DNA from: Rugamonas apoptosis
GTDB taxonomy: Bacteria > Pseudomonadota > Gammaproteobacteria > Burkholderiales > Burkholderiaceae_D
Length of the DNA: 64,000 bases
Reading direction: 5' to 3'
Assembly (NCBI RefSeq): GCF_014042355.1
Contig: NZ_JACEZU010000016.1
Coordinates: forward strand, 1 to 64,000
The position numbers were made by a program, and so were the translations under genes. Under the pieces are notes generated by a model. The model saw only the letters and a program-made list of their open reading frames with translations, searched no databases and had not been told where the DNA came from. Of the stretch, positions 7,608-16,335 are shown in pieces (positions within the stretch are counted from its first letter, which is position 1; the number at the start of each line of letters is the position of its first letter).

Positions 7608-9680
7608 ATGCAACACACACCAAACCGGCTGTTGAGCCGGCTGGGCTGGCTAGCCCTGTCCCTGGCTGGCGCCAGCGCGCTGGGCGTGATCGGCCTCAAG
7701 CGGGGCGAAGCGATCAGCGCCATCTGGATCGTCATCGCCGCCGTCTGCGTTTACCTGATCGCCTACCGCTTCTACAGCCTGTTCATCGCCGACAAGGTGC
7801 TGGGCCTCGATGGCCGCCGCATGACGCCGGCCAACAAGCATAACGACGGCCTCGACCACGTCCCCACCAACAAATACGTGCTGTTCGGGCACCACTTCGC
7901 CGCCATCGCCGGCGCCGGCCCGCTGGTCGGCCCGGTGCTGGCCGCGCAGATGGGCTACCTGCCCGGCATGCTGTGGATCCTGGCCGGCGTCGTGTTCGCC
8001 GGCGCCGTGCAGGATTTCATCGTGCTGTTCATCTCCATGCGCCGCGACGGCCGCTCGCTGGGCGACCTGATCAAGTCCGAACTGGGCCAGGTGCCCGGCA
8101 TGATCGCGCTGCTGGGCACCTTCATGATCATGGTCATCATCCTGGCCGTGCTGGCCCTGATCGTGGTCAAGGCCCTCACCGGCTCGCCATGGGGCAGCTT
8201 CACCGTGATGGCCACCATCCCCATCGCCCTGTTCATGGGCGTCTATTCGCGCTACATCCGGGTCGGCCGCATCGGCGAGATTTCCGTGATCGGCTTCATC
8301 CTGCTGATGGGCGCCATCTTCGGCGGCCAGTACGTGCAGGAGAACCCGGCGCTGGCGCCCATGTTCACCTTCACCGGCACCGAACTGACGTGGATGCTGA
8401 TCGGCTACGGCTTCATCGCCTCCGTGCTGCCCGTGTGGCTGCTGCTGGCGCCGCGCGATTACCTGTCCACCTTCCTCAAGATCGGCACCATCGTCGGCCT
8501 GGCGCTGGGCATCGTGCTGGTGGCCCCCTACCTGAAAATGCCGGCCATGACCAAGTTCATCGACGGCAGCGGCCCGGTCTGGTCGGGCAGCCTGTTCCCG
8601 TTCCTGTTCATCACCATCGCCTGCGGCGCCGTGTCCGGCTTCCACGCGCTGATCGCCTCCGGCACCACGCCCAAGATGATCGAGAATGAACGCCATGCCC
8701 GCTTCATCGGCTACGGCGCCATGCTGATGGAATCGTTCGTCGCCGTCATGGCCCTGGTGGCCGCCTCCACCATCGAACCGGGCGTGTACTTCGCCATGAA
8801 CAGCCCGGCCGCCCTGATCGGCACCTCGGCCGAGACGGCCGCCCATGCCGTGTCGCAATGGGGCTTCTACATCACCCCCGAGATGCTGACCCAGACCGCC
8901 AAGGACGTGGGCGAGCTGTCCATCATCTCGCGCGCCGGCGGCGCCCCCACCTTGGCCGTGGGCATGGCCAACATCCTGTCGGGCGTAATCGGCGGCAAGA
9001 CCATGATGGCGTTCTGGTACCACTTCGCCATCCTGTTCGAAGCCCTGTTCATCCTGACGGCCGTGGATGCCGGCACCCGCGCCGGCCGCTTCATGCTGCA
9101 GGACTTGCTGGGCAGCTTCGTGCCAGCCCTGAAGAAAACGGAAAACGTGTACGCCAACCTGCTGGCCACCGGCCTGTGCGTGGCGGCCTGGGGCTACTTC
9201 CTGTACCAGGGTGTGGTCGATCCGCTGGGCGGCATCAATACCTTGTGGCCGCTGTTCGGCATCGCCAACCAGATGCTGGCCGCGATCGCGCTGATCCTGG
9301 GCACTTGCGTGCTGTTCAAGATGAAACGGGGTCAATACGCCTGGGTCACGCTGGCGCCCACGGCCTGGCTGCTGCTGTGCACGCTGACGGCCGGCTGGCA
9401 GAAGATTTTCGACGCCAGCCCCCGCATCGGCTTCCTGGCCCACGCCGCCAAATACCAGGGTGCGCTGGACGGCGGCAAGTTGCTGGCGCCGGCCAAGTCG
9501 GTGGCGCAGATGCAGCAAGTGATCTTCAACGATTACCTGGACGCATCGCTGGCTGGTTTCTTCATGGTGGTGGTGCTGTCGGTGCTGGTGTTCGGTGTGC
9601 GCACCGTGCTGGCGGCCCGCGCCACTGCCCACCCCAGCACCCAGGAAAGCCCGCTGGTGCTGATGCCGACGGTGCAGTGA
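7608..9680 (+). CDS. cstA: CstA-family carbon starvation transporter
   Basis: A 690-residue polytopic inner-membrane protein of the CstA family. Members import peptides or pyruvate during carbon limitation. Family signatures include [16 protein letters not shown] near the N-terminus and [19 protein letters not shown] in the middle. About 16-18 hydrophobic segments are evident and the length is typical. A strong ribosome-binding site (GGAGGG) precedes the ATG. Its stop overlaps the start of the small ybdD-type gene, the standard CstA partner. The divergent kinase-regulator pair suggests induction by an external carbon compound. The substrate cannot be read from sequence. Confidence 0.95.
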   Translation: MQHTPNRLLSRLGWLALSLAGASALGVIGLKRGEAISAIWIVIAAVCVYLIAYRFYSLFIADKVLGLDGRRMTPANKHNDGLDHVPTNKYVLFGHHFAAIAGAGPLVGPVLAAQMGYLPGMLWILAGVVFAGAVQDFIVLFISMRRDGRSLGDLIKSELGQVPGMIALLGTFMIMVIILAVLALIVVKALTGSPWGSFTVMATIPIALFMGVYSRYIRVGRIGEISVIGFILLMGAIFGGQYVQENPALAPMFTFTGTELTWMLIGYGFIASVLPVWLLLAPRDYLSTFLKIGTIVGLALGIVLVAPYLKMPAMTKFIDGSGPVWSGSLFPFLFITIACGAVSGFHALIASGTTPKMIENERHARFIGYGAMLMESFVAVMALVAASTIEPGVYFAMNSPAALIGTSAETAAHAVSQWGFYITPEMLTQTAKDVGELSIISRAGGAPTLAVGMANILSGVIGGKTMMAFWYHFAILFEALFILTAVDAGTRAGRFMLQDLLGSFVPALKKTENVYANLLATGLCVAAWGYFLYQGVVDPLGGINTLWPLFGIANQMLAAIALILGTCVLFKMKRGQYAWVTLAPTAWLLLCTLTAGWQKIFDASPRIGFLAHAAKYQGALDGGKLLAPAKSVAQMQQVIFNDYLDASLAGFFMVVVLSVLVFGVRTVLAARATAHPSTQESPLVLMPTVQ

Positions 9681-9880
9681 TGTTTGGCGAACTGGTCAAG
9701 GCGGGCCGCTACCTGGGCCAGAGCGTGCGCCTGATGGTGGGCCTGCCCGAATATGATACCTATGTGTCGCACCGGGAAGCGACCCACCCGGGCGAGCCCA
9801 TGATGAGCTACGAGGAATTCTTCCGCGAACGCCAGGAAGCCCGCTACGGCGGGGCCGGCAAGCGCGGCGGCTGCTGCTGA
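9680..9880 (+). CDS. ybdD: YbdD/YjiX-family small protein, partner of CstA
   Basis: A 66-residue protein beginning [20 protein letters not shown] and containing [20 protein letters not shown], the hallmark of the YbdD/YjiX family. This family is almost always encoded just after a CstA-type transporter. Its start shares one base with the cstA stop (TGATG), so translation is coupled. It ends in Gly-Gly-Cys-Cys. The exact role is unknown; it may stabilise or modulate the transporter. Confidence 0.93.
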   Translation: MFGELVKAGRYLGQSVRLMVGLPEYDTYVSHREATHPGEPMMSYEEFFRERQEARYGGAGKRGGCC

Positions 9881-9905
9881 CCTGTCCCACCCTGCTTCTG
9901 CCCTT

Positions 9906-9943
9906 GTTCCGCACCGCCCTTACCGGCCGTGCGGAACTTTTTT
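9906..9943 (+). terminator. Intrinsic terminator of cstA-ybdD
   Basis: A perfect 9-bp stem GTTCCGCAC / GTGCGGAAC with a 14-base loop is followed by six T residues, 26 bases past the ybdD stop. Confidence 0.88.
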
Positions 9944-10012
9944 ATGCGCCCACGGTCTAACCTTATCCTGCCGTGCAACCAGACTCGGCGCATACTCACG
10001 AGCAAGGGCGAC

Positions 10013-10882
10013 ATGAGCGATACTTTTTCCTATCAAGAAGCATTTTCCCGCAACCTGGGCTGGGTCACGCCAGCCGAACAGGCCGTACTGCGCAACAAGC
10101 GCGTCGCCATCGCCGGCATGGGCGGCGTGGGCGGGCGCCACCTGCTGACGCTGACCCGGCTCGGTGTGGGCACCTTCCACATCGCCGACTTCGACCGGTT
10201 CGACATCGCCAACTTCAACCGCCAGGCCGGCGCCGCCATGTCCACCGTGGGCCAGCCCAAGGTCGAGGTGCTGGCCGCCATGGCGCGTGACATCAACCCC
10301 AAACTGACGCTGACCCGCTTTCCCGGCGGCGTACACGACGACAACCTGGCCGCCTTCCTCGATGGCGTGGACCTGTATGTGGACGGCCTCGACTTCTTCG
10401 CCTTCGCGGCACGCCAGGCCACTTTCGCCGCCTGCGCCCGGCTGCGCATACCGGCCATCACGGCCGCGCCGCTGGGCATGGGCACGGCCGTGCTCACGTT
10501 CCTGCCCGGCCGCATGACGTTCGAGGAGTATTTCGGCTGGGGCCAGCACGACGAGACGGAAAAAGCCCTGCGCTTCCTGGTGGGCCTGGCGCCGGCCGGC
10601 TTGCACCGCGCCTATCTGGTCGACCCGTCCAGCATCAACCTGGCCCAGCGGCGCGGGCCGTCCACCATCATGGCCTGCGAATTGTGCGCGGGCGCGGCCG
10701 CCACCGAGGCGCTCAAGGTCCTGCTGGGGCGCGGTCCCGTGCTGGCCGCGCCTCACGGCTGGCAGTTCGACGCCTACCGCAACCGGCTGGTGCGCACCTG
10801 GCGTCCCGGCGGCAACCGCCATCCCTTGCAACAGCTGGCCATGCTGATGGCGCGCCGCGGCATGCCGGGAGGCCAGCCATGA
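10013..10882 (+). CDS. ThiF/E1-like adenylyltransferase
   Basis: A 289-residue member of the ThiF/MoeB/E1 superfamily, enzymes that adenylate a C-terminal carboxylate. The Rossmann nucleotide loop GMGGVG is at 35-40, followed by the acidic motif ADFDRFDIANFNRQ (58-71) of this superfamily. Only one CxxC (CELC, near the C-terminus) is present rather than the two of zinc-bearing ThiF/MoeB. No ThiS/MoaD-like carrier is encoded nearby. The ATG at 10013 was chosen because AAGGGCG precedes it; longer in-frame starts at 9929 and 9944 overlap or abut the preceding terminator. The stop overlaps the nitroreductase start by four bases. A ThiF plus nitroreductase arrangement recalls, from memory, mycobacterial Rv1355c (MoeY), where both domains are fused. 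Substrate unknown. Confidence 0.85.
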   Translation: MSDTFSYQEAFSRNLGWVTPAEQAVLRNKRVAIAGMGGVGGRHLLTLTRLGVGTFHIADFDRFDIANFNRQAGAAMSTVGQPKVEVLAAMARDINPKLTLTRFPGGVHDDNLAAFLDGVDLYVDGLDFFAFAARQATFAACARLRIPAITAAPLGMGTAVLTFLPGRMTFEEYFGWGQHDETEKALRFLVGLAPAGLHRAYLVDPSSINLAQRRGPSTIMACELCAGAAATEALKVLLGRGPVLAAPHGWQFDAYRNRLVRTWRPGGNRHPLQQLAMLMARRGMPGGQP

Positions 10883-11973
10883 TGGCGCTCGACCCCACGC
10901 TGGAACGCGTGCTCGAACTGGCCCGCTGGGCTCCCAGCGGCGACAACACGCAGCCGTGGCGCTTTGAAATCATCGATGCCCGCCATCTCGTGGTACACGG
11001 TTTCGACACGCGCGACCACTGCGTCTACGACCTCGACGGCCACCCCAGCCAGATGTCGCTGGGCGCCCTGCTGGAAACCATGGCCTGCGCCGCCAGCCTG
11101 TTCCGCCTGTCCATGCAGGCGCGGCGCCGGCCCGGCCTGCCGGACAACCGCCCCACTTTCGACGTCCGCTTCAGCAACGCGCCCGACAGCGAGGCCGACC
11201 CGCTGGCCACGGCCATCGAACAGCGCAGCGTGCAGCGCCGCCCGCTCAGTACGCGCGCGCTGACGCAGCGCGAGCGCCTGGAACTGCAAGCGGCCTTGCC
11301 GGCCGGCTATCGCGTGCTGTGGCTGGAAGGCCAGGGCCAGCGGTGGGCCATGGCCAGGCTGCTGTACCGCAACGCCGGGCTGCGCCTGACCATGCCCGAA
11401 GCGCATCAGGTACACCGCGCCGTGATCGAATGGAAGGCCCGCTACAGCGAGGACCGCATCCCCGAGCAGGCGCTGGGCGTGGACCCGCTGACGGCGCGCC
11501 TGATGCAGTGGGTGATGCAAAGCTGGGGCCGGGTGGAATTCTTCAACACCTGGCTGGCCGGCACCGTGGCGCCACGATTGCAAATGGACTTGCTCCCGGC
11601 CCTGGCCTGCGCCGCCCACTTCGTGCTGGTGGCCGATCAACGGCCGCAATCGGTGGACGACTACGTGGCGGCCGGACGCGCCATGCAGCGTTTCTGGCTG
11701 GCGGCGGCCCGCGTCGGCCTGCAGTTGCAGCCGGAACTGACGCCGCTGATCTTCGCGCGCTATGTGCGCGACAACCGGCCGTTCTCGCGCGCGCCCGGCA
11801 TGCAGGCGCGCGCCCGCGCGCTGGCCCGGCAAGCCCAGCTGCTGATCGGCAAGCACGAGTTCGACCATGCCGTGTTCATGGGCCGCATCGGCGCCGGCGC
11901 CCCGGCCCGGGCACGCTCGCTGCGCCTGCCGCTGAGCACGCTGATCGTACCGGCCGCGCCGGGCCAGGAGTGA
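10879..11973 (+). CDS. Nitroreductase-family FMN oxidoreductase-like protein
   Basis: A 364-residue protein whose N-terminus carries the flavin-binding signature ARWAPSGDNTQPWRFE of the nitroreductase superfamily. It is much longer than the usual 200-220 residues and resembles the large Acg/Rv1355c-type members. Translation starts at the first of two adjacent ATGs and overlaps the ThiF stop (ATGATGG), so the two are coupled. The catalytic function is unknown; in other ThiF- or YcaO-linked systems such proteins oxidise or reduce a peptide-derived or small-molecule intermediate. A large helical C-terminal part rich in Arg/Ala/Gln lacks recognisable motifs. The overlap with ThiF argues that the two act on the same substrate. 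Confidence 0.82.
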   Translation: MMALDPTLERVLELARWAPSGDNTQPWRFEIIDARHLVVHGFDTRDHCVYDLDGHPSQMSLGALLETMACAASLFRLSMQARRRPGLPDNRPTFDVRFSNAPDSEADPLATAIEQRSVQRRPLSTRALTQRERLELQAALPAGYRVLWLEGQGQRWAMARLLYRNAGLRLTMPEAHQVHRAVIEWKARYSEDRIPEQALGVDPLTARLMQWVMQSWGRVEFFNTWLAGTVAPRLQMDLLPALACAAHFVLVADQRPQSVDDYVAAGRAMQRFWLAAARVGLQLQPELTPLIFARYVRDNRPFSRAPGMQARARALARQAQLLIGKHEFDHAVFMGRIGAGAPARARSLRLPLSTLIVPAAPGQE

Positions 11974-11976
11974 ACC

Positions 11977-12651
11977 ATGCGTACCATCAAGGGTCGAGAA
12001 ATCGCGTGCTTCCTGTCGCTGCTGGCGCTGATCCTGCTGGCCGGCGTGGGCAGCACGGCGCTGCTGCTGGGCCGCCTGCCGCTGGGGGATTTTCGCGGCG
12101 TGCTGCTGCTGCTGGCCGGGGTGGTGCTGAGCTATCTGTGGGCCTTCCTCGTCTACCGTTTGTTCCTGCTGGCGATGCCGCTGCGCGAAGGGCCGGTGGC
12201 GCCCGGCACGCGCGACGAGTTCGCCGCCAACGTCAACATCCTGTTCTACCTGATGCTGTTCAACTCGCTGATCCGCACCCACTTCCTGCCGGTGCCCCTG
12301 CTGCGGCTAGTGTATCTGGCGCTGGGCGCGCGGCTGGGCGCCAACACCTACAGCGCCGGCGTGCTGCTCGATCCGCCACTCACGCGCATCGGCGCCAACA
12401 CCATCATCGGCCATGACGCGGCCATCTTCGCCCACGTGATCGAAGGCCAGCGCATGGAGCTGAAGGCCGTCACGATCGGCGACGGCGCCACCATCGGCGC
12501 CACGGCCGTCGTGATGGCCGGGGTGTCGATCGGCGACGGCGCCATCGTCTCGGCCGGCGCGGTGGTGGTCAAGGATAGCCAGATCGGCGCCGGCGAAGTG
12601 TGGGGCGGGATACCGGCGCGGCGCTTGAAGGGGCCGGCCGGCGCCGACTAA
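11977..12651 (+). CDS. Membrane-anchored hexapeptide-repeat acyltransferase-like protein
   Basis: A 224-residue protein with two N-terminal transmembrane helices (about 9-33 and 39-62). A left-handed beta-helix region of hexapeptide repeats follows (about 115-215; IGANTIIG, VTIGDGATIG, VSIGDGAIVSAG), ending in WGGIPARRLKG, typical of LbH acyl- or acetyltransferases. It starts three bases after the nitroreductase stop. The membrane anchor suggests a lipid- or envelope-associated acceptor. No catalytic histidine can be assigned with certainty, so a purely structural role is possible. It is probably the last step of the pathway begun by the ThiF and nitroreductase proteins. Confidence 0.8.
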   Translation: MRTIKGREIACFLSLLALILLAGVGSTALLLGRLPLGDFRGVLLLLAGVVLSYLWAFLVYRLFLLAMPLREGPVAPGTRDEFAANVNILFYLMLFNSLIRTHFLPVPLLRLVYLALGARLGANTYSAGVLLDPPLTRIGANTIIGHDAAIFAHVIEGQRMELKAVTIGDGATIGATAVVMAGVSIGDGAIVSAGAVVVKDSQIGAGEVWGGIPARRLKGPAGAD

Positions 12652-12747
12652 CGCTTGTCGGCGTTCTTGACAGTGGTCCCATCCACCACCGGCGGCCCCA
12701 TCCAAGCAGCCGTCGCAAGTGCCTGTTTGGACAGGTAAAAACGCCGA

Positions 12748-12763
12748 TGGCAGGGAATTTGCT
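12748..12763 (+). promoter_or_regulatory. Sigma-54 promoter of the first PEP-CTERM gene
   Basis: TGGCAGGGAATTTGCT matches the sigma-54 consensus, with GG and GC exactly ten bases apart. Transcription would start near 12774, about 60 bases before the ATG. A CCTGT-TTGG-ACAGG inverted repeat (12722-12735) sits just upstream. Confidence 0.75.
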
Positions 12764-12835
12764 CAGAACATTGCACAAAGCCCGCGCATGGGTTTTGCGA
12801 TAAGACAAGCTGTTCTACTTTCCCTGGAGACTCTC

Positions 12836-13774
12836 ATGAAACTGCATCCAGCCGCACTACCGGGCGCCCTCATGGCGACGGCCCTGGCCGCCGCCCTGGC
12901 GGCACCGGCCGTCGCCATGGCCGATCCCGTCATCGGCCTGTCCACCGCCGGCAACGGCATCTACGACACCTATGCCGACTTGTGGACCAACGTCACCGAC
13001 ACCGGCCTGGCGACCGGCTTCATCCCCGGCCTGACGGTCGGCCCCGGTGGCGCCGCGCCCTACCTGACGGAATTGCGGACCCAGATGGTGGTCGGCACCA
13101 TGACCAACAGCAATATCCCGGCCCTGGTCACGCCGCCTGGCCTGAACTCCACGTTCGAGCTCAGCAAGATTGTGCGCTTCCAGGAACTGGTCGACGCCCA
13201 GACCCCCACCACCGCCCACTTCACCCTGCCCGGCAGCCAGTCGGCGGCCATGGACGTGGATCCGCTGCATGCCGGCGTACAGAACTTCGCCGTCTACTTC
13301 GACCGGCTCGGCACCAGCAAGGCCGTGCCCGGCAACGGCGCCGGCACGGTACGCTGCTATGGCGCGGGCGTCACCTCGACCGGTTGCGGTGCCGCCGGCG
13401 ACCCCGATGGCGACGGCGTCCTGATCATGTCCGGCCACCTGGTGTTCAACGACGCCAGCTTCACGGCCAGCGGCGGGGTCGGTACAGGCTCGTTCGATTC
13501 GCGCTTCTCGCTCGACTATGTGAATTCCCTGTACCTGGACATCAACACCGCCGGCATCTTCCGCGACAAATTCACGGGCACCACCAACGTGCCGTCGTTC
13601 TTCGTGCCCGCCACCATGTGGGACGGCACGGCACCCGACGCGGGAGGCGTGCCTTTCCTGAAAGTGGATTCCTCGCAAAGCTTCATCGCCGTGCCCGAGC
13701 CGGCCACGCTGACCCTGCTGGGACTGGGTTTCGCCGGCCTGGCGCTGGGCCGGCGCCGCAACGCGGCCGGCTGA
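12836..13774 (+). CDS. PEP-CTERM-sorted secreted protein (paralogue 1)
   Basis: A 312-residue exported protein. The signal peptide is about 1-28 (Ala-rich, cleavage after AVAMA). The C-terminus has the complete sorting tag VPEPATLTLLGLGFAGLALG followed by RRRN, recognised by an exosortase that is not in this window. The body shares long stretches with the next gene (YADLWTNVTDT, GLTVGPGGAAPYLTELRTQ, VRFQELVDAQTPTTAHFT, MDVDPLHAGVQNFAVYFDRL). The start was set at 12836 because the signal peptide begins there. Family and promoter type resemble the flocculation-associated PepA proteins of Zoogloea, whose genes depend on RpoN; this is recalled, not searched. A surface-matrix or aggregation role is likely. 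Confidence 0.88.
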   Translation: MKLHPAALPGALMATALAAALAAPAVAMADPVIGLSTAGNGIYDTYADLWTNVTDTGLATGFIPGLTVGPGGAAPYLTELRTQMVVGTMTNSNIPALVTPPGLNSTFELSKIVRFQELVDAQTPTTAHFTLPGSQSAAMDVDPLHAGVQNFAVYFDRLGTSKAVPGNGAGTVRCYGAGVTSTGCGAAGDPDGDGVLIMSGHLVFNDASFTASGGVGTGSFDSRFSLDYVNSLYLDINTAGIFRDKFTGTTNVPSFFVPATMWDGTAPDAGGVPFLKVDSSQSFIAVPEPATLTLLGLGFAGLALGRRRNAAG

Positions 13775-13805
13775 CACGCGGCCCCGACTTCTCCTTGCTG
13801 TTTTG

Positions 13806-13832
13806 ATCCGGCATTCCATGCCGGATTTTTTT
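13806..13832 (+). terminator. Intrinsic terminator after PEP-CTERM gene 1
   Basis: A perfect 9-bp stem ATCCGGCAT / ATGCCGGAT with a three-base loop runs into seven T residues, counting the last stem base. It separates the two PEP-CTERM genes, so each needs its own promoter. Confidence 0.88.
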
Positions 13833-13908
13833 ACATTGCCCGCCGAAATTTTCGTCCCGCTACACCAAACGCAATTCAAGTCCTTGTTTTACATAGGAAA
13901 ATAAGTCC

Positions 13909-13924
13909 TGGCTTGGAACTTGCA
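13909..13924 (+). promoter_or_regulatory. Sigma-54 promoter of the second PEP-CTERM gene
   Basis: TGGCTTGGAACTTGCA has GG and GC ten bases apart and the TTGCA -12 block. The start would be near 13935, about 80 bases before the ATG. Confidence 0.72.
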
Positions 13925-14015
13925 TTGATCTGGCTACGATCCCCTGCCGGGATCCATGCAGCAGCAACCCATCGCAGTCTTTCACCGCAGTACTTCACTT
14001 ACTTTGGGAGTAGCC

Positions 14016-14951
14016 ATGAAACACACTTCACTCACGCTGAGCGCCCTGGCCATCGCCGCCACGCTGGCCATGCCCTCGGTGGCGCACGCGGGCGCCACCA
14101 TCGGCCTGTCCACCTTGGGCAACGGCGTCTACAACACCTATGCCGACCTGTGGACCAACGTGACCGACACGGCCGTGGCCACGGGCTTCGTTCCCGGCCT
14201 CACAGTCGGTCCCGGCGGCGCGGCGCCATACCTGACGGAACTGCGCACGCAAAACGTCACCGGCACCATGAGCAACAGCAACATCCCCGCCATCGTCACG
14301 CCAGCCGGACTGAACACGAACTTTGAACTGAGCACCGTGGTGCGCTTCCAGGAACTGGTCGATGCCCAAACGCCGACCACGGCCCACTTCACCATGCCAG
14401 CCACGCAATCGGCCGCCATGGACGTGGACCCGCTGCATGCAGGGGTACAGAACTTCGCCGTCTACTTCGACCGCCTGGCGCCGGTGGGTGGCCCCAACAG
14501 CAAGGCCGTGCCCGGCAACGGCACGGGCACCGTGCGCTGCTACGGCACCGGCATCACCTCGGCCGGCTGCACCGGCGCCGGCGACACGGACGGCGACGGC
14601 ACGCTGATCATGTCGGCCCACCTGATCTTCAACGACGCCAGCTTCACGGCCACCGGCCCGATCGGCACCGGGTCCTTCGATTCGCGCTTCATGATCGACT
14701 ACGTCAATCCCCTGTTCCTCGACGTGGTGACCGGCTCCATCGTAAGCGACAAGGAAACGGGCACCACCAACGTACCGTCGTTCTTCACGCCGAACGTGAT
14801 GTGGGACGGCACGGCGCCCACCACCGTGCCGGAACTGAAGGTGGACGGCTCGGTCAGCTTCTCGGCCGTGCCGGAACCGGCCACGCTGGCCTTGATGGGC
14901 CTGGGCTTCGCGGGCCTGGCGCTGGGCACGCGCCGCCGCCCTGGCACGTAA
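14016..14951 (+). CDS. PEP-CTERM-sorted secreted protein (paralogue 2)
   Basis: A 311-residue paralogue of the preceding protein, similar along nearly its whole length. The signal peptide is about 1-25 (cleavage after SVAHA). The C-terminal tag is VPEPATLALMGLGFAGLALG plus basic residues. The shared region contains two cysteines (VRCYG and AGCTG) and a DTDGDGTL segment resembling a calcium-binding loop. TTGGGAG precedes the ATG at 14016, which also starts the signal peptide. The gene has a separate sigma-54 element and lies after a terminator, so the two copies may be regulated by the same activator but expressed independently. Probable surface or matrix protein; exosortase not in window. Confidence 0.88.
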   Translation: MKHTSLTLSALAIAATLAMPSVAHAGATIGLSTLGNGVYNTYADLWTNVTDTAVATGFVPGLTVGPGGAAPYLTELRTQNVTGTMSNSNIPAIVTPAGLNTNFELSTVVRFQELVDAQTPTTAHFTMPATQSAAMDVDPLHAGVQNFAVYFDRLAPVGGPNSKAVPGNGTGTVRCYGTGITSAGCTGAGDTDGDGTLIMSAHLIFNDASFTATGPIGTGSFDSRFMIDYVNPLFLDVVTGSIVSDKETGTTNVPSFFTPNVMWDGTAPTTVPELKVDGSVSFSAVPEPATLALMGLGFAGLALGTRRRPGT

Positions 14952-15035
14952 GCGGGCATCGGCTCGCGCTGGCAAGGCGGTGAAAAATCCGCAGTCAGCG
15001 CAGTCAGCGTAGCGAGCGGACTGCAGGCCGCCCGC

Positions 15036-16259
15036 TCAAGGCAGCGGCCCGGCGGGCGTGGCCAGCGCGCTGGCCAGCAGCGCGGCGAACCGTTCGCCGG
15101 CCGGATAGCGGCGACATTGCTGGGCGACCCGCAGCGCCGCAGCGCACGCTTGCGGCTGGTTCAGCAAGTCCGCCGCCGCACGGCGCACGGCGCCGGCTGT
15201 GAGCCGGTCGGCCCGCAGCAAGGCGCCGGCGCCGGCCGCCACGACCCCTTGCATGTTCAGGAACTGATCCAGGTTGCCGGCGATGCCCAGCACCGGCACG
15301 GCGGCCGTCAAGCCTTGCTGGCTGGTGGGACTGCCGCCATTGCACACCACCAGGCTGGCGCGCCGGGCCGCCTCGTCGCCGGGCAGATAGCTGGCCACCC
15401 GCGCGTTGTCCGGGATGGCCGCGGGCATGGCCTTGCCCGCTGTGGCGGCCATCACCGTCACCGGCAAGTCGGCCAAGCCTTCCAGCACCATGGGCAGCAA
15501 GGTCCCCTGGCCCGAACTGCCCAGCGTGACATAGACCAGCGGCGTCACGGCCGGCAAGCTATCCCACCACGGCGGCGGCGCGACGGGCGGCGACCACGTC
15601 ACCGGCCCCAGGTAGCGGTGGTTGGACGGCATGGCCTCGGGTGGGAACAGCTCGGGAATGTCGGCGTAGGCGGTCCAGTCGGCGTCCGTATAGACGCGAC
15701 GCAAGTCCCAGCCCAGCGACGGCAAGCCATGCAGCCGCCGCACCCGGTTCAGCGGCACCGTATGCGCGGCGAACGCCAGCGGGCGCACCAGCCGGAACAA
15801 GCCGTCGGCCAGCGCCAGCGGCAAGTGGCGGGCCAGGGGAATGGCGGGTACGCGGTAGTGCTGGCGCACATACGGACTCCAGTAAGCGTTGCTCACCGTC
15901 ACATAGGGCACCCGGGCCAGCCGCGCGCTGATGGACAACGACAAACGAAAGTCGCCCACCACCAGGTCGGGCCGCACTTCCGCGAGCAGGCGCCGGTCGT
16001 CCTCCACGTAACGGCGCAGTGTCGGCTCGTCATACACGGGCCGGCCCGCCGCCAGCGCCGCCAGGAATTGCGCGCCCGGGATGCTGGCAATGGGCCAGTA
16101 GGTCAGCGTAGTGCCGGCCAGCATGGCCTGGTGGCCGGGCGCGCACGCGAAATGCAACTCGTACTGGCGCGTATCGAGCGCGCCGGCCAGCGCCAATGGC
16201 CGCCCCACATGGGCCAGCGTCACCGCTTCGGCCACAAACAATATCCGCTTGCGCTGCAT
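15036..16259 (-). CDS. GT1-family (MGT/UGT-like) glycosyltransferase
   Basis: A 407-residue cytoplasmic GT-B fold enzyme. The N-terminal acceptor domain starts [20 protein letters not shown]. The C-terminal nucleotide-sugar domain contains [10 protein letters not shown] and [20 protein letters not shown], variants of the family's donor-binding motifs; the usual histidine of the HGG block is replaced (CNGG). Related enzymes glycosylate lipids, sterols or natural products. It stands alone, convergent with the PEP-CTERM genes, and no sugar-nucleotide genes are adjacent. The acceptor is unknown. Confidence 0.83.
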   Translation of the reverse strand: MQRKRILFVAEAVTLAHVGRPLALAGALDTRQYELHFACAPGHQAMLAGTTLTYWPIASIPGAQFLAALAAGRPVYDEPTLRRYVEDDRRLLAEVRPDLVVGDFRLSLSISARLARVPYVTVSNAYWSPYVRQHYRVPAIPLARHLPLALADGLFRLVRPLAFAAHTVPLNRVRRLHGLPSLGWDLRRVYTDADWTAYADIPELFPPEAMPSNHRYLGPVTWSPPVAPPPWWDSLPAVTPLVYVTLGSSGQGTLLPMVLEGLADLPVTVMAATAGKAMPAAIPDNARVASYLPGDEAARRASLVVCNGGSPTSQQGLTAAVPVLGIAGNLDQFLNMQGVVAAGAGALLRADRLTAGAVRRAAADLLNQPQACAAALRVAQQCRRYPAGERFAALLASALATPAGPLP

Positions 16260-16321
16260 GCCGCCACCACCCTTCCAGCCGATTCCCAGCTGCCAGCTTG
16301 CGGCGCCCGGCGCCAGGCGGC

Positions 16322-16335
16322 TTGATCTGGCTCAA
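16322..16335. promoter_or_regulatory. FNR/Anr-like box between glycosyltransferase and hybrid kinase
   Basis: TTGATCTGGCTCAA matches the TTGAT-N4-ATCAA consensus of FNR-type regulators at nine of ten positions. It lies 63 bases from the glycosyltransferase start and 265 from the kinase start. The rest of the 340-base gap (16260-16599) shows no gene or clear hairpin. Confidence 0.35.

Noticed and set aside
6409-7623. 404-residue minus-strand ORF overlapping the kinase gene
   Set aside because: It is an alternate frame of the kinase with Pro/Arg/Gly-rich shadow composition.
7650-9632. 660-residue minus-strand ORF opposite cstA
   Set aside because: Long antisense frames are common at this G+C; it has no family motif and no ribosome-binding site, while cstA is unmistakable.
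9929-10012. N-terminal extension of the ThiF-like protein
   Set aside because: The extension starts inside the cstA-ybdD terminator and lacks similarity to the family; the ATG at 10013 has a better ribosome-binding site.
14984-15030. Repeated CAGTCAGCG motif between PEP-CTERM gene 2 and the glycosyltransferase as a terminator
   Set aside because: Possible stems are interrupted and no clean hairpin plus T-run could be drawn.
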